Origin: Trichostrongylus colubriformis
Lineage: Eukaryota; Nematoda; Chromadorea; Rhabditida; Trichostrongylidae
Assembly (NCBI GenBank): GCA_963978905.1
Contig: OZ022259.1
Location: forward strand, 30,729,994-30,793,993
DNA: 64,000 nt
Direction: 5' to 3'
The position numbers and the translations under genes are program-made. The notes below the pieces were generated by a model that saw only the letters and a list, made by a program, of their open reading frames with translations, did no database searches and was not told the origin of the DNA. This document shows, piece by piece, positions 11,418 through 23,000 of the stretch; position 1 is the first letter of the stretch; every line of letters starts with the position of its first letter.

Positions 11418-12187
11418 TTAATCATCCGAAAGCTGATCTATTGCAACTGACTGCTTTTCCTGAAGGCGACGCGAACGTCTTATTATAGGTTGTTGATTGG
11501 CAGCTGGTGTTTCCTCATTGATTGGTGGAATTGGTTGTTGGTTAGAGTTGGAAACGCTAACTGACAATGAACGTGGGCAATACAACTTCAGACGATTTAT
11601 GTGCACAACTTGTCGTGTAGCACGACCTACAATATTAGTAATGGAAATGTTGGGACGATTAACTTCCTCAACAAGAAAAGGGCCTTTCCATTGATTTGTG
11701 AGCTTGGGACGCACTGTGTCGTCGTGTAATAGAACTAAGTCACCAATGGAAATGTCCTTAGGGTATACCTTATGTTGTAGATCATATCCTGTTTTGTACT
11801 GTGCTGACTTGTTGGCGATCTCATTTCCTACTTCCATAATTGTGTGTTTCAGACCAGCGGCGAATTGCTCAGCAAAATCGTCCGACGTGAACACATGTCT
11901 TGTTGGAAGTTCGTGCAAGATATCACTCCACGTGATCGGACATCTACCATATACAATGAAGAATGGGCTATAACCTGTAGTAGCGTTGATACTACAGTTG
12001 TAGGCGAAAACAATGGGTTGGAGGAAGTCAGACCAAAGGTCTCTGGCTTCCGAGCAGTAAGCTGTGAGGGAGTCAATTATGACTTTCACAAGTCTTTCCG
12101 CTTGACCGTTCGCTTTATGGTTATAGCTGGTGGTGAACCGGACCGACTGCTCCAGACGAGAGCAAGTGTTGATAATGCTCGTTTTCG
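11418..12187 (-). pseudogene. Truncated Gypsy/Ty3-type integrase C-terminal half
   Basis: Integrase joins the cDNA copy of a retrotransposon to the host chromosome. On the minus strand the frame is readable from about 12187 and holds the end of the catalytic core: SYNHKANGQAERLVK, where the E is the expected catalytic glutamate, then FAYNCSINATTGYSPFFIVYGR. Next comes the integrase-end DNA-binding region with DLVLLHDDTVRPKLTNQWKG and HINRLKLY. A stop lies upstream near 12205 and the zinc-binding domain and both core aspartates are absent. The tail is rich in Q, P and R and ends at 11418. This is a 5'-truncated remnant and could not work alone. Confidence 0.85.
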
Positions 12188-12215
12188 AGCTTATATCTAT
12201 CTAAGAGAACGCTTC

Positions 12216-12268
12216 TGGCACCTCCCACACGCGGCTGTCCCTAGGTGGTACCTCCCACACGCAGCTGT
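12216..12268. repeat. Two 23-bp direct repeats at the integrase breakpoint
   Basis: TGGCACCTCCCACACGCGGC at 12216 and TGGTACCTCCCACACGCAGC at 12246 lie 30 bases apart, right where the integrase homology stops. They may mark the rearrangement that removed the rest of pol. Confidence 0.6.
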
Positions 12269-13390
12269 TAAGATTACCGTACCTTTCCGACAATTTGAAT
12301 AGAGGTTTGGGCATATAAAACTTATTCTCCCGAATTAATTCGCCACGGAACGGTTATTTGTTCATTTTTAAAGATATTTTGCTAAATAGAATGGTTCAGA
12401 AAAGAAAAGAGAAAAGAAAAAGGAAAATTTAACGTTTTTGGTAAGTTTAGTATTGAAAAAAAATCATATACGTGCGCTCCTGTGCGCCTTTGAGAGGCAA
12501 GGTGCACGAAAGATTAACTTAATGGTCGAATGAAACATAAAACTTATTAATTTGCTGGGTTGAAGCAGTAGAAGGTTAAATTGTTTGTAAGGAACATTAT
12601 CGTTTATATAATTAGTCATTTTAGTGAATAAAGTGAAGAAAAGAAAGGAAATATAGAAAATTATGAATAAAAATCAGAAAATCTTATTTTCTTAAACTAT
12701 ATCTAATATTTATCAATATGAGATGATCGAACTACCCTGGGTTGTCATTTTCGATGAGAGAACTATGCCAAGTTGTTTGTAAGCCTCCTAATTCAAAAAA
12801 TGGGATTGCGCCATGTACTCTACGTTGAGGTATATCGACGTATCAATTGGAAGGTAGGGATTTCTATCTACATGTAATGTTTCTACTAACACTGGAACAA
12901 ATCGAACTAATTCATGAAAATTAGTCAATTTTCTGTTTGCTAGCCCCAGTATACGCCATGTATTCGAATTTTCCTGCTACTAAGATTTATTATTGAGCGG
13001 TTTTTTTCCTTTGTTAGTCATTTATTATTGAGCGGTTTATTTTTCCTTTGTTAGTTAGAGTCATGCTGGACTATTGCTTGTGGGGTCTTGAGGTAATTTA
13101 TGGGTGGTCCTATTCTCCATGTCGTTGCCTTCTGTTGTTGTGGTAAGGCCGTTTACGACCCTTGGAAAGTATTGTGATGGGCGTGAGGTCATACCTGAAC
13201 TCATTCGCCCTGCTTCTCCTTACCTGGGAGGTTGCCCTCCTCCCATGTTATCTTCGTGTAGTCTTCTCACTACCTTGTTCTCCTCTTAAATTTTTTTTTT
13301 CATAAAGCTGTGCAGTGATCATGTAGTAAAAAAAAATTCTTGCTGTGCTCGTTTCTCTCCACTATATATTATACACTTCTTTTTCAGAAA
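12269..13390. other. AT-rich element interior upstream of the antisense gene
   Basis: No coding frame is convincing. A short tandem duplication sits at about 12989-13054 (TTATTGAGCGGTTT...CCTTTGTTAGT, twice). The part just before 13391 should hold the promoter of the plus-strand gene, but no TATA box is decisive. Confidence 0.4.
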
Positions 13391-14058
13391 ATGGAAAATA
13401 TGGAAGGAGGAGCCAATGCCTATCCAGAGGACTATCCGTTCTGTCCAGCAACGCCACCCACGCCCGATTCCGATGATTCGTGGCCCGACTTTGAGGAAGG
13501 GGTTTATACAGACGATGAAGACACCGCTCCCCCGGTGGGTTTTTTTTTCTTCTTTTTTTTCGGTTATAATTTATATTTCTTAGTAACTAAAAAGAGATGA
13601 AGAGAAAAAAATTATTATATTGCAGGTAACTTGCGGATGCTGTCGCGAAGAAAGAAGGTGGTTAGAAAATCTACAGAGCCGCTGCGGTAGTATGCAGGCG
13701 GAATGCCTGGAATTGGCAACCCTGATCGCCGCCAAACAGGAATCAAGAAAGCAGGAGACTCGGAGGCTAATGAAGCAGCTGAAAAAAACCGCGGAAACAA
13801 TGCACGAGGAATTCGAGGTACTATCATTTTTTTTCCAGCGTTACTTTTAATTATTATTTTTACTGGTATTATTCCCGAAATAACTATGGGAGAGAAAAAA
13901 ATTGCTTGTTTTAGGAAAACCTGACGGTTCATCAACAATTCGACAGGCTCGGATTGGGGATGTACCAGGGATACCCTCCGTTCATTGCCTCCAGTCGAGA
14001 AGAGGAAAGGGCGGCCGAGGGCAACGCCACGACGGCTCCACCTCCAGAAATGGACTGA
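13391..14058 (+). CDS. Unknown three-exon gene, antisense within the LTR element
   Basis: I do not recognise this protein. Three exons (13391-13534, 13626-13817, 13915-14058) join at phase-0 introns of 91 and 97 bp with GT...AG ends, giving 159 residues ending PPPEMD. The start follows an acceptor, TTTTTCAG, three bases before the ATG, so it may be trans-spliced. An AATAAA at 14118-14123 lies 60 bases past the stop. Exon 1 encodes an acidic, proline-rich segment (PATPPTPDSDDSWPDFEEG). Exon 2 starts with a cysteine cluster, TCGCC, then a strongly charged predicted coiled coil (about residues 60-112). Exon 3 is a short variable tail. The gene runs opposite to the element's integrase and primer-binding site. 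A DNA-binding or structural role would be a guess. Multi-exon coherence makes a real gene likely. Confidence 0.72.
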
Positions 14059-14983
14059 CAAGAACTCCGACTAAGCTCGGAAACTCCTTTGTTCATTGTC
14101 CTTTGTTAACAATTGTTAATAAACAATCACGTTATGGTTCTAGTGAAAAATAGGAAAGGTTAATAACCTACCTAATACTTGCGTTCCTCTCATTTAACAG
14201 GTACTAACTGAACTTAGAAGATCATTGTGGGAGCAATTCACTGTCGTTACAGTAAGAACAACTATACCTCTCATTGAACAGGTACTAACTGAACTTAAAA
14301 GGTCATTATGGGAGCGATTCACTGTCGTTACAGTAGAAAAACCATCCCTAAATTTCACTTGAACGACGCTACTCGGGGAAAAAGAAAAATATAAATAGGA
14401 AAATTACCTATTATAACAATAAGGTTGATCTGAAAAGGCATACTATGCTCTAAAAGGCTCATTTGAAGATAGGCGAACTTGCCTAAAATAAACCAATGGC
14501 ATGGGTAGCCGTTACAAATGGATCTCGACGCCAGGACTATAATTTTGAATATTCAATGCCTTTGTATGCATTGTTACCCGTAGTGATGTACACCCTACGA
14601 GACGTGGTGTGTACATCTCTACGCTCTTCCGGAAAATCGGCACTTGAAAAGGAAAAAAAATTTTTTTTTTGAGAGTTTAGAGACGTATATAAACTGTTTT
14701 TTTCAATTATTCATGGAGCAATATGTATACCTATTACTCACATGAGAGTCGCTCGTTGGCATCCGTCGGTAGTTTCCATTGTCGTGAACAGCATCTGTCG
14801 ACAGGGATGAAGTTCTGACGAAGGAAGGGTGAGGGAAAAGGGGTCTTACTATGAGTCATAAATTGTGGGTGGGCAGGTGGTTTTTTTTTCAAAGAAACCC
14901 TTTTTCAAAATTATTTGATACCTTTAGATATCAATTGTGATTTACGAAAGGAGAGGGAAAAAAATATCTTCCCGGGACCTCCA
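14059..14983. other. Element leader and spacer, with an 81-bp-period duplication
   Basis: This lies between the antisense gene and the 5' LTR. It contains a direct duplication (14186-14254 and 14267-14335, unit starting CCTCTCATTTAACAGGTACT), each copy with an intron-acceptor-like AACAGGTACT. A small hairpin, GATGTACACC...GGTGTGTACATC, lies near 14584-14617. The minus-strand primer-binding site is at 14971-14983. No protein frame is credible. Confidence 0.5.
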
Positions 14984-15261
14984 TATCAGATTATAGGCTG
15001 GCCTAACCTAAACCTGAAGGGTGTGTAGCGGTATGTAAATAATTACAAGAGATGGCTATACATATTTATTATATAAAATACATAATATTAAGATATGGGA
15101 TAGGAAGGGGGAAGACGAGGGAGAGGACACGACGGGCCATGGTCAGGCGACCATTGCGACTGCCGTCCGTTCACCTCCGTTGACCTCTGCCAGCTGCTGC
15201 GCCGTGGGCGACAGGTGCGGGGCACTTGGGTGGCCTCGCTACTCACGGCTCGGACCCGACA
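14984..15261 (-). repeat. 5' LTR of the Gypsy-like element
   Basis: Partner of the repeat at 10141-10418. In the element's own direction this is the promoter LTR; the minus strand contains TATATAATAAA, which could serve as TATA box or poly(A) signal. Confidence 0.92.
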
Positions 15262-15415
15262 GTAGAGAGGCGCGGAAGAGAAGGGTGCTTCTTCTTGTTT
15301 CTCGTTTATTTCGCAGTTTTGTTTCTTTCTTTCTCTACTGTTACACAGCTAAGCATCCCTACTTTCATATTCCAAAATCTGCCAAATTTACCCCTTCCGG
15401 TGTTTTTAAGGTAAA
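15262..15415. repeat. Right half of repeat R2
   Basis: Continues the repeat interrupted after 10140. It begins with the duplicated GTAG and includes TTCATATTCCAAAATCTGCC, which has a diverged counterpart on the other strand at about 50490-50510. Confidence 0.72.
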
Positions 15416-15635
15416 ATGGCAAATATTTCGGGTTTTTAAGGCAGTGCGGTAACCTCCAATGGCAGTGTCGCTCCTGAAGCATCTGAAGCTCTCCATCAAA
15501 CATTCTCTATGGAATTCCAGCGTTGGCTGTCTGTACTCCTCGCACTTTAGGATCATAGTCAACCCTATCTTAAATCGCCGATTGTTCACCCCTCCATTTT
15601 TGGAGCTTTACCACATTTCACACAGAATGTCAGGA

Positions 15636-16371
15636 TGTGCTGACGCACTATCGTGGGCCGAGGAGTCATCGATCAAATCCGTGGTTTAGATGATCGCGCG
15701 CCAAGGCGGGAACGAAACCGATATAAATCAAGAGCCGTCGCCGTGTACATGTCGTTCGCCTTGCCATTGATTTGGATCATTGTTCCTGCCTCTTTATCTC
15801 ATGATTAGCATTCTCGTTGTTCTTGTTCGTAGTTACTCTTCACATAACCCGATTCACACCATGTCTGTTGAAGCGTGGGATTTGTCCACTAACCTCTTAT
15901 TGCAATTCTGCTCACGTGTTCTCATTTACCTAACCAAAGGAGATCCATTTGTCAATTCGAGTATTAGCCATCAAGATTATGCTGTTGCCTTACGGTTAGC
16001 TATTTTTGCATAGACGTTGCTAACATTGCCATGTATTTTGTTGACCTCATCATCATATCTCATGCTCATAGAAGTATCTCATTAATTGGTGCCGATGTAT
16101 TCTAATCGAATTCGTGTTCGTTATACGTTCGAAGTTATCAATAAAAGTTTAATTACCCAAGTTTGAGGTGTCGACCTTGTGGTGAGGCCACGACTATCTG
16201 TTGGTTGCGTGTTGCTTGTTGTGTGTGAAGTTGTCCCGTTACAGTCAAATCCACTGAACCATCAACGATTGCGGCAGGACATTTCAACCAGGAAGCCAAG
16301 GTTGGTTTACTGTCCCTCAGCTTCATCTTGACACAGACACGTACTCTCTCGGGGGCAACACACTCACAACA
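15636..16371 (+). repeat. 5' LTR of the BEL/Pao element
   Basis: Contains a TATA-like TATAAA at 15722-15727 and a poly(A) signal AATAAA at 16140-16145, which would place the R region between them. A 77-residue open frame inside is identical in both LTRs but has no known function and is probably incidental. Confidence 0.95.
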
Positions 16372-17022
16372 TTTGGTGCATCGGCCAGACCTCTTCCTTG
16401 CAATACACACATTTTTGTGGCTTGTGGATTAGAAGAGTCACATCTTCACTTCATCGAACACATTACCACAAAGATAACTTTGTACTTCAGGTACAATATC
16501 AAAGAAGACACCAAGCAAGACTTGGGGATTTCAAAAGCACACACAGAAGCCACAGCAAGCTTTTATAATCCGAAGGTACAGACTTCCATACAGTTTCTTT
16601 CCTTATTGCAATTGCAACTTATAATTTCATTTCATTGAATCGCATTTCATTTCATTACATTGCATTTCATGCACCCTTTTTTTGTATGTGCTGATTTTAC
16701 ATCACGGCAACAAACAAAGACACAAAAACAACTCTTTAGTCACACGTTCGTGCAACAGCAGCCAAAATCTACAGTAGCCTCAAGGCCAAGCATTACTTTT
16801 TACAAAAAAGGTAATCCACAGTAATCCCATACACCATACATTAATCGATATCACTTATCGATTCAGATTTCGTTGCGCTGTTCCGTTCCACCCCATTGAT
16901 TTGCGTACCGCCATTGAAAAGGGATATCCAAAAAACGCTAAGGTACATTAGCAGTTACTTACCATCGTGCTCGTACTCGTTGTAAGGGCAATCCACAAAG
17001 CACCTCACCGCCGCACATCACC
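16372..17022 (+). other. BEL/Pao leader with primer-binding site
   Basis: The primer-binding site TGGTGCATCGGCC is at 16374-16386. The remaining 5' leader is about 640 bases and has no convincing gene. The polyprotein start has a good context, CATCACCATGG. Confidence 0.75.
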
Positions 17023-20000
17023 ATGGCACCATTGAAACCGTGGAAAACACGCATCACAAAGACAGCAAAATCCCTGGAGGACTTAATAACAAGGTCCAAC
17101 CCCCTCACCAGTTTTACCATCCCCAACCTAAACTCCGAAGATGAAACAACAGACATTTTGAAAGGCAAACAAGCCACGATTGCCACACACATAACAAACA
17201 TCACAAAACTACTAGAATCACTTAGGCAAGCACAAACAAGTATGGAAGAATCATTCAAAGCTCTAGGAGCACAACAGCAGCTAGCAGAGGAAAGCTCCTT
17301 TGAGGAATACACAGATGCCGCATTCACAACTATAAGCAATGCCGAAGAAACTCTAGTAAAGCTCAGCGAAAAACAAACAGAAATCAACACTCGCCTAGAA
17401 AGAACCAGCGAATTGGAAGAACGAAGAAGAAACACCCTCACAGAAAACTCACTACAAACCCCGGGACAACGAACACCCGCTTCGTATGCCTCCTCTCTAC
17501 AAGCCCAAGGACTGCTCCCACGGTTACAAATACCGACATTCTCTGGCAACAAAAGGGAATGGGATTCATTCTGGGCCATATTTAAGGCAAACATTGAAGA
17601 TCAGCCCATTCCAGTCATGCTGAAGTTCAACTATCTGCTACAATCCTTAACAGGAGAACCTCGTCAAGTTGCAAACAGATACCAAATCAGCGAAGACAAC
17701 TACTCCATAGTCGTTGATGCCTTGAAGCACAAATACGGCAGAGACAACTCAATCATTGAAGAGCTGTTCAAACAGTTGGAAAGCTTAGCAGCTACAGGCC
17801 CCTCCACAACACAACAAATCTCCTTGCTAGACAAAATATCCGCTATCATGTCACAACTAGCGGCAAAGGGGCAAGATACCGATCATAGAATGCTCCTCAA
17901 TACAGTTCTAAGAAAATTTGAATCTAACATTCAGCTTAAAGCGTTGGAAAAACGCGAGCAACGAGAAACGCCATCCTACTGGACATGGCAAACACTACAC
18001 AGTGACCTTTTAAGCATTCTAGAACTTAGAGAAAGAGTCGAACAGTCACAAAAAGTCATAAGTGACTACAAGGAAAGTAACATAAGCCGCAGTCAACAGC
18101 CATGCATATATTGCAGGCGCACGAATCACTCATCAAAGAACTGCAGAACAGTCCCTCCCACGCAGCGCGTGGCATTCCTTACCAGGAATCAAATGTGTCT
18201 CAACTGTGCAAAAACAAATCACAGAACAGCAGAATGCCGAAGCCGAGGATGCTTCAGGTGCGGGCGAAAACACCATTCCTCCACTTCATGCCCCGAGACA
18301 CCAACGGAGAGAACGGCACCTTTAAGATCGTCACTACCCCCTCAACTGGAACGCGCAAATACCAACGCACCTGCGAGAGCAGTACCGAAGAGGGGACAAA
18401 GACAAGACACCCTCACACGAAGCACACAAAATGTCATCACAATTGACAACAACAACATCGAAACCCAAAACGAACAAATCGAAGAAGAAACGCAAATAAA
18501 TCAAGTGAACGGCTCCGGAAAGCACCGTAGAGGCAGTGTTGTTCTACTCACAGGAACTGCCACTATAGAAGGACCACAAGGACTCAAGAAAGTCCGCATC
18601 CTTTTAGACACCGGTTCACAACTATCTTTCATTGATTCAACACTCGTTGACAAGTTGAAACTGCCGGTCATAGATTCCACGACATTGAAAATAAGAACCT
18701 TTGGATCCCAAACACCTACACAAAAGGAACACCGTATAGTCAAAGTCAACCTTATTACTAAAGACGGATCATCACGCTCATACGAGTTCTTCGACAACGA
18801 TACAATCACGAACAACTCAAACAAAACACAACTAACCAAGAGAGATTGGGAATACGTGAAGGACCACGGTATCGATCTCTCACCCAACCCTGAAGACCAA
18901 GAGAAGCCACGCATCCTAGTAGGCTGCGACCATCTGTGGGAGATGGTCGACTGTAAGCAATGCAAGTTACCATCAGGCCTACACTTAATTACAACAATAT
19001 TCGGCCCCATGATATCAGGGAAACAATCCCACAACACACAGTCCATACGCGAAGCTGCTACCCAGAATATAGTGGCACAAGAAGAGAGAGATGCGTGGGA
19101 CCGTTACTGGGCCATCGAGTCTTCAGGTACGAATGAGTTCACAGGGCCAGAAAAGAAGGAGAAACAAGCTCTAAACGAAAAGATCATCAAGACATTCAAG
19201 GAAACAATAATCAAGAAACCCGAAGGTTACTACGTAAGGCTTCCTTGGAAGGAAAACCACGCCGATTTACCAGACAATAAAGCCATGGCAGTTGCACGAC
19301 TTCGCAATCTGCTCAGACAGTATTCAGTAAAGGAACTGAACGACATCGATGATATATTCAAACAACAGTTACAACAAGGCATAATCGAGCAAGTTCCACA
19401 AGAAGCCATTAGAAAGTGCCAAAAGAAAATTCATTACCTTCCTTATCAAGTCATTAATAGACCAGAAAAACAAACCACACCCAAACGCGTAGTCTTCGAC
19501 GCGTCCGCGCATAGCAGAGGAAAACTTTCACTAAACGATGTACTCTATCAAGGCCCTCTCATCATGCCAACCATCATCGGCATGCTGTTAAGATTCACCG
19601 TGGGAAAGATAGCCTTCACGGCTGACATAGAGAAAGCCTTCCTACAAGTACATCTACACGAAATCGACCGTGACGCTACAAGATTCCTCTGGGTGCGCGA
19701 TATAAAACAACCACCACACGAACATAACTTAGTCACGTACAGGTTTACCCGTGTAACATTCGGACTCAATTCCTCCCCCTTTCTTTTAGCAGCAACTATC
19801 CATTTCCATCTGGATAGCTGCTCACCCGAGTCCAAAATCGCGGCGGAAATAAAAGAGAACCTGTATGTAGACAATCTGATAATGACGGCGGAGACGAAAG
19901 AGGAAGCAGTCATACAGTACCAAAACAGTAAAGACATATTCAAATCCATGAACATGAACATGAGAGAGTACGTCTCCAACGACGAAACTCTCATGGCCAC

Positions 20001-23000
20001 GTTTAAAAGCGAAGACAAAACGTCCAATTCCACTGTAAAAGTCTTAGGAGTGGAGTGGAGAGCAGACTCGGACGAAATCGTCACCAAGTGTTCGATGGAA
20101 CCTTTGAATACCATTACAAAACGAACAGTTCTCCATGCCAACGCATCCATATACGACCCACTTGGGTGGCTAACACCGCTCATGATACGCAACAAGCTCT
20201 TCTTCCAAAGTCTCTGGAAGAAAAGTTACGACTGGGATGACCCCCTACAACAACAAGATCAAGACCAGTGGAAAAAGTTATGCAACGCTATCACAGGCTT
20301 CCACAAGAAACACTCGCGCAAACTCATGAGCAAAAACACTACACACGAACTCATCGCCTTTAGCGACGCCAGTAGCACAGCAATGGCGGCGTGTGTATAC
20401 GTCAAACAGAAAGATCAGTGCCGTCTACTCATCGCGAAATCAAAACTCCCATCATTACAAAGCGTGCACACAGTTCCGAAGCTTGAGTTAAACGCACTGA
20501 CAGTGGCAGCCAGACTAGCCTTGTCATCCTTCAGAGAACTAGAGAAAGTCACGACAACGAAAGCAGTCTATCTACTTTCAGACTCCGAAATAGCCCTGAA
20601 CTGGCTCAAAAGCGCAACCAATACGACAAAGTCACTAGGAGTATTGGTAACAAACAGAATTCAGGAGATAAGATCCATCGTTGAAGAGTTCAACAAACAC
20701 GGGATCACAGTATACTGTGCATACGTCCCCACCACCTTAAACCCTGCTGACTGTGCAACTCGTGGGTTGACAGCACAGGAACTCCTAGATCACATATGGT
20801 GGGAAGGACCCAGTTTCATAAAGGAAAAACCAGAAGATTGGCCGGCAGAGTCCCAAAGATGTGAACTCCTTTCACACGATAACGATGTTTTACATACCTT
20901 TGAAGAGCAATCAACGTCATTCCCTTGGGAAAGATTCAGTTCCATGAAAAAGCTGGAACGTACAACTGTTTGTATGTTACGTTTCATTTGGAAGACGATC
21001 AATAAACTACCCCTGGACACACAAAAACGCATAAAAGATAAGATTGCTCTCTACGGAATCATTAACCAGACAAACATAACGGCATCAGAGATGCGCAACG
21101 CGCATCATGCTTTGATACTTATGCATCAGACACAATACGGGAACGTCCTTCAGTCGAATACTCAGAACAAGCTCAATATAAAGCAAGACAGCAAAGGAAT
21201 TTGGAGATGCTGGGGAAGACTTGGAAAAAGTCACCTACCGGAAGATGCCAAAAACCCTATATTTATAGCTCCGAACACAGACTTAGCAAAGCTCATAATT
21301 CTGCAAGCCCATGGGATTTTACACAGATCAACTGCACACACCATGGCAGAGGTTCGTAGTAAATACTGGATACCTCGACTAAGACAGCAAGTAAGACACT
21401 TGCTAAGAACTTGCATCCCATGCCAACGATACAACAACCTACCCCTCCGCTACCCTCCATTAGCAGATATTCCAGAGCGTAGAGTGATTCGTTCGAGACC
21501 TTTCGAACACGTCGGTTTCGACCTCTTCGGACCCTTGAAAACAAAACACTCAGCAAACTCCAATGACAAAGCATACGGTGCAATATTTACATGCGCCACA
21601 ACACGACTAGTGCATCTGGAACTTCTCTGCGATGCCTCCACCATCTCTGTTATCAATGCCATCAGAAGGTTCATAGCACGACGAGGCATCCCATCAACAA
21701 TCACATGTGACAACGCACCAACATTCACCCTAGCCGAACAAATCCTCAAAGAAGGTACAGAGAAAGAAGTCCAGTCCTTCCTTACCTGCTCCCATATACA
21801 GGGGGTGCCAAAAAAAAAAGTAATTTTGCCCACGGCTCACATCTGCCAATTTTACAAAACGTTGGGAAAAGAAAGAGATAAAAGTATTGGGGCAAAACAT
21901 TCCCGAAATGTTCCTCTAAAAGCGGGAACAAGCTGTGGCTCCTCACGTTCATGTTCATAAAAATATGGAGGTTTCATTCGGCGCAGTCGGGCTTCGGAGT
22001 ACCTACATTTGAAAATTCGCTAAAAACAGTGGAGCCAAGCTCCGTGGTAGGTCTTTTGTGGGAAGCTTCCTGAGGGTTGGCCCTTCGGTTCTTGGAAGTC
22101 ATAGAGCCCCTGCTGCTTGGACAAGGCTGCTATGATCCAAAGTATCATTTTCATGCCTCAAATCCGCCTCCGGAGGGGTTTCAGTGGTAGGGGAACGTTT
22201 TGGCTCTTGGAAACGAAGGGCGCTGGGAACCCGGGAAAAACGCAATGTTAAAGAACACCATCCGGTATGAATCCCCTTAGGTACCCAGATTGAACGGACG
22301 TCAACAAGGTTGTGAAAGAGGGCGAAGAAATTTCGGATTTTGCCCAGTTGAGGTGATACATCTTGTTCAGTCTTTCCTTGCTCCCGTTCCTGCTCGTGCA
22401 GGAGGCTGCCACGGAGTATAGTGATAGAGTTAGGTCTGCTCTTGATTCTGGGGATGAGAATACCTCAATAGAATTTACTGTAGTTTGGCTAAATGGGGTC
22501 GAAAGTGGAGGAGACAAAATTACTTTTTTTTTTTTGGCACCCCCTGTAGAATGGCACAGAATAACACCATATGCCCCTTGGAAGGGGGGATTCTACGAAA
22601 GACTAATTAAAGACATAAAAAGGTCACTTTACAAATCGCTGGGCAGAAAAACAGTCCCAGTAGACAGTCTTTCCACTATTTTAATAGAGATCGAAGGCTG
22701 TTTGAACAGCAGACCTCTGACTTATCAAGAAAGCGACCTCGAAGACATCACTCCAATCAGACCAATAGACTTCCTCCAAAACCACCTCACACTCACCTGC
22801 AACTGGAACATCGACAATACAGGGGACGAACAGTACCACCCTCCAGGAGAACTGGCACACATACAAACAAAGGTTGACGCAGAAAAAGCTTTAACATCAT
22901 CATGCGAACTAGTCGAGAAATTCTGGGATTCATGGAGTGAACTCTACCTGAAATCATTACGAGAACACCAAACTCGCTTGCTTAAGCAAGGACGCACTAC

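Larger units (their letters stand above)
10141..15261 (-). mobile_element. Non-autonomous LTR retrotransposon (Gypsy-like integrase remnant)
   Basis: Two direct 278-bp repeats (10141-10418, 14984-15261) bound a 4.57-kb interior and are flanked by GTAG on both sides (10137-10140, 15262-15265). Read on the minus strand, each LTR begins TGTCGGG. Directly inside the 5' LTR is a primer-binding site, TGGAGGTCCCGGG (complement of 14971-14983). A purine-rich tract, GAAGGAATGGAGA, precedes the 3' LTR. The primer site resembles the 3' end of tRNA-Gln, which is inference. I see only two LTR differences, so insertion was recent. No gag, protease or RT is visible; only the end of an integrase remains, so the element presumably moved in trans. 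Confidence 0.9.

Noticed and set aside
13615..14061. A 148-codon minus-strand frame opposite the antisense gene
   Set aside because: It crosses both introns of the plus-strand gene and has no retroelement motif; the plus-strand exon structure explains the open frames better.
15780..16013. The identical 77-residue frame in both BEL LTRs as a gene
   Set aside because: Identity follows from LTR identity, and the frame lies between TATA box and poly(A) signal with no known counterpart.
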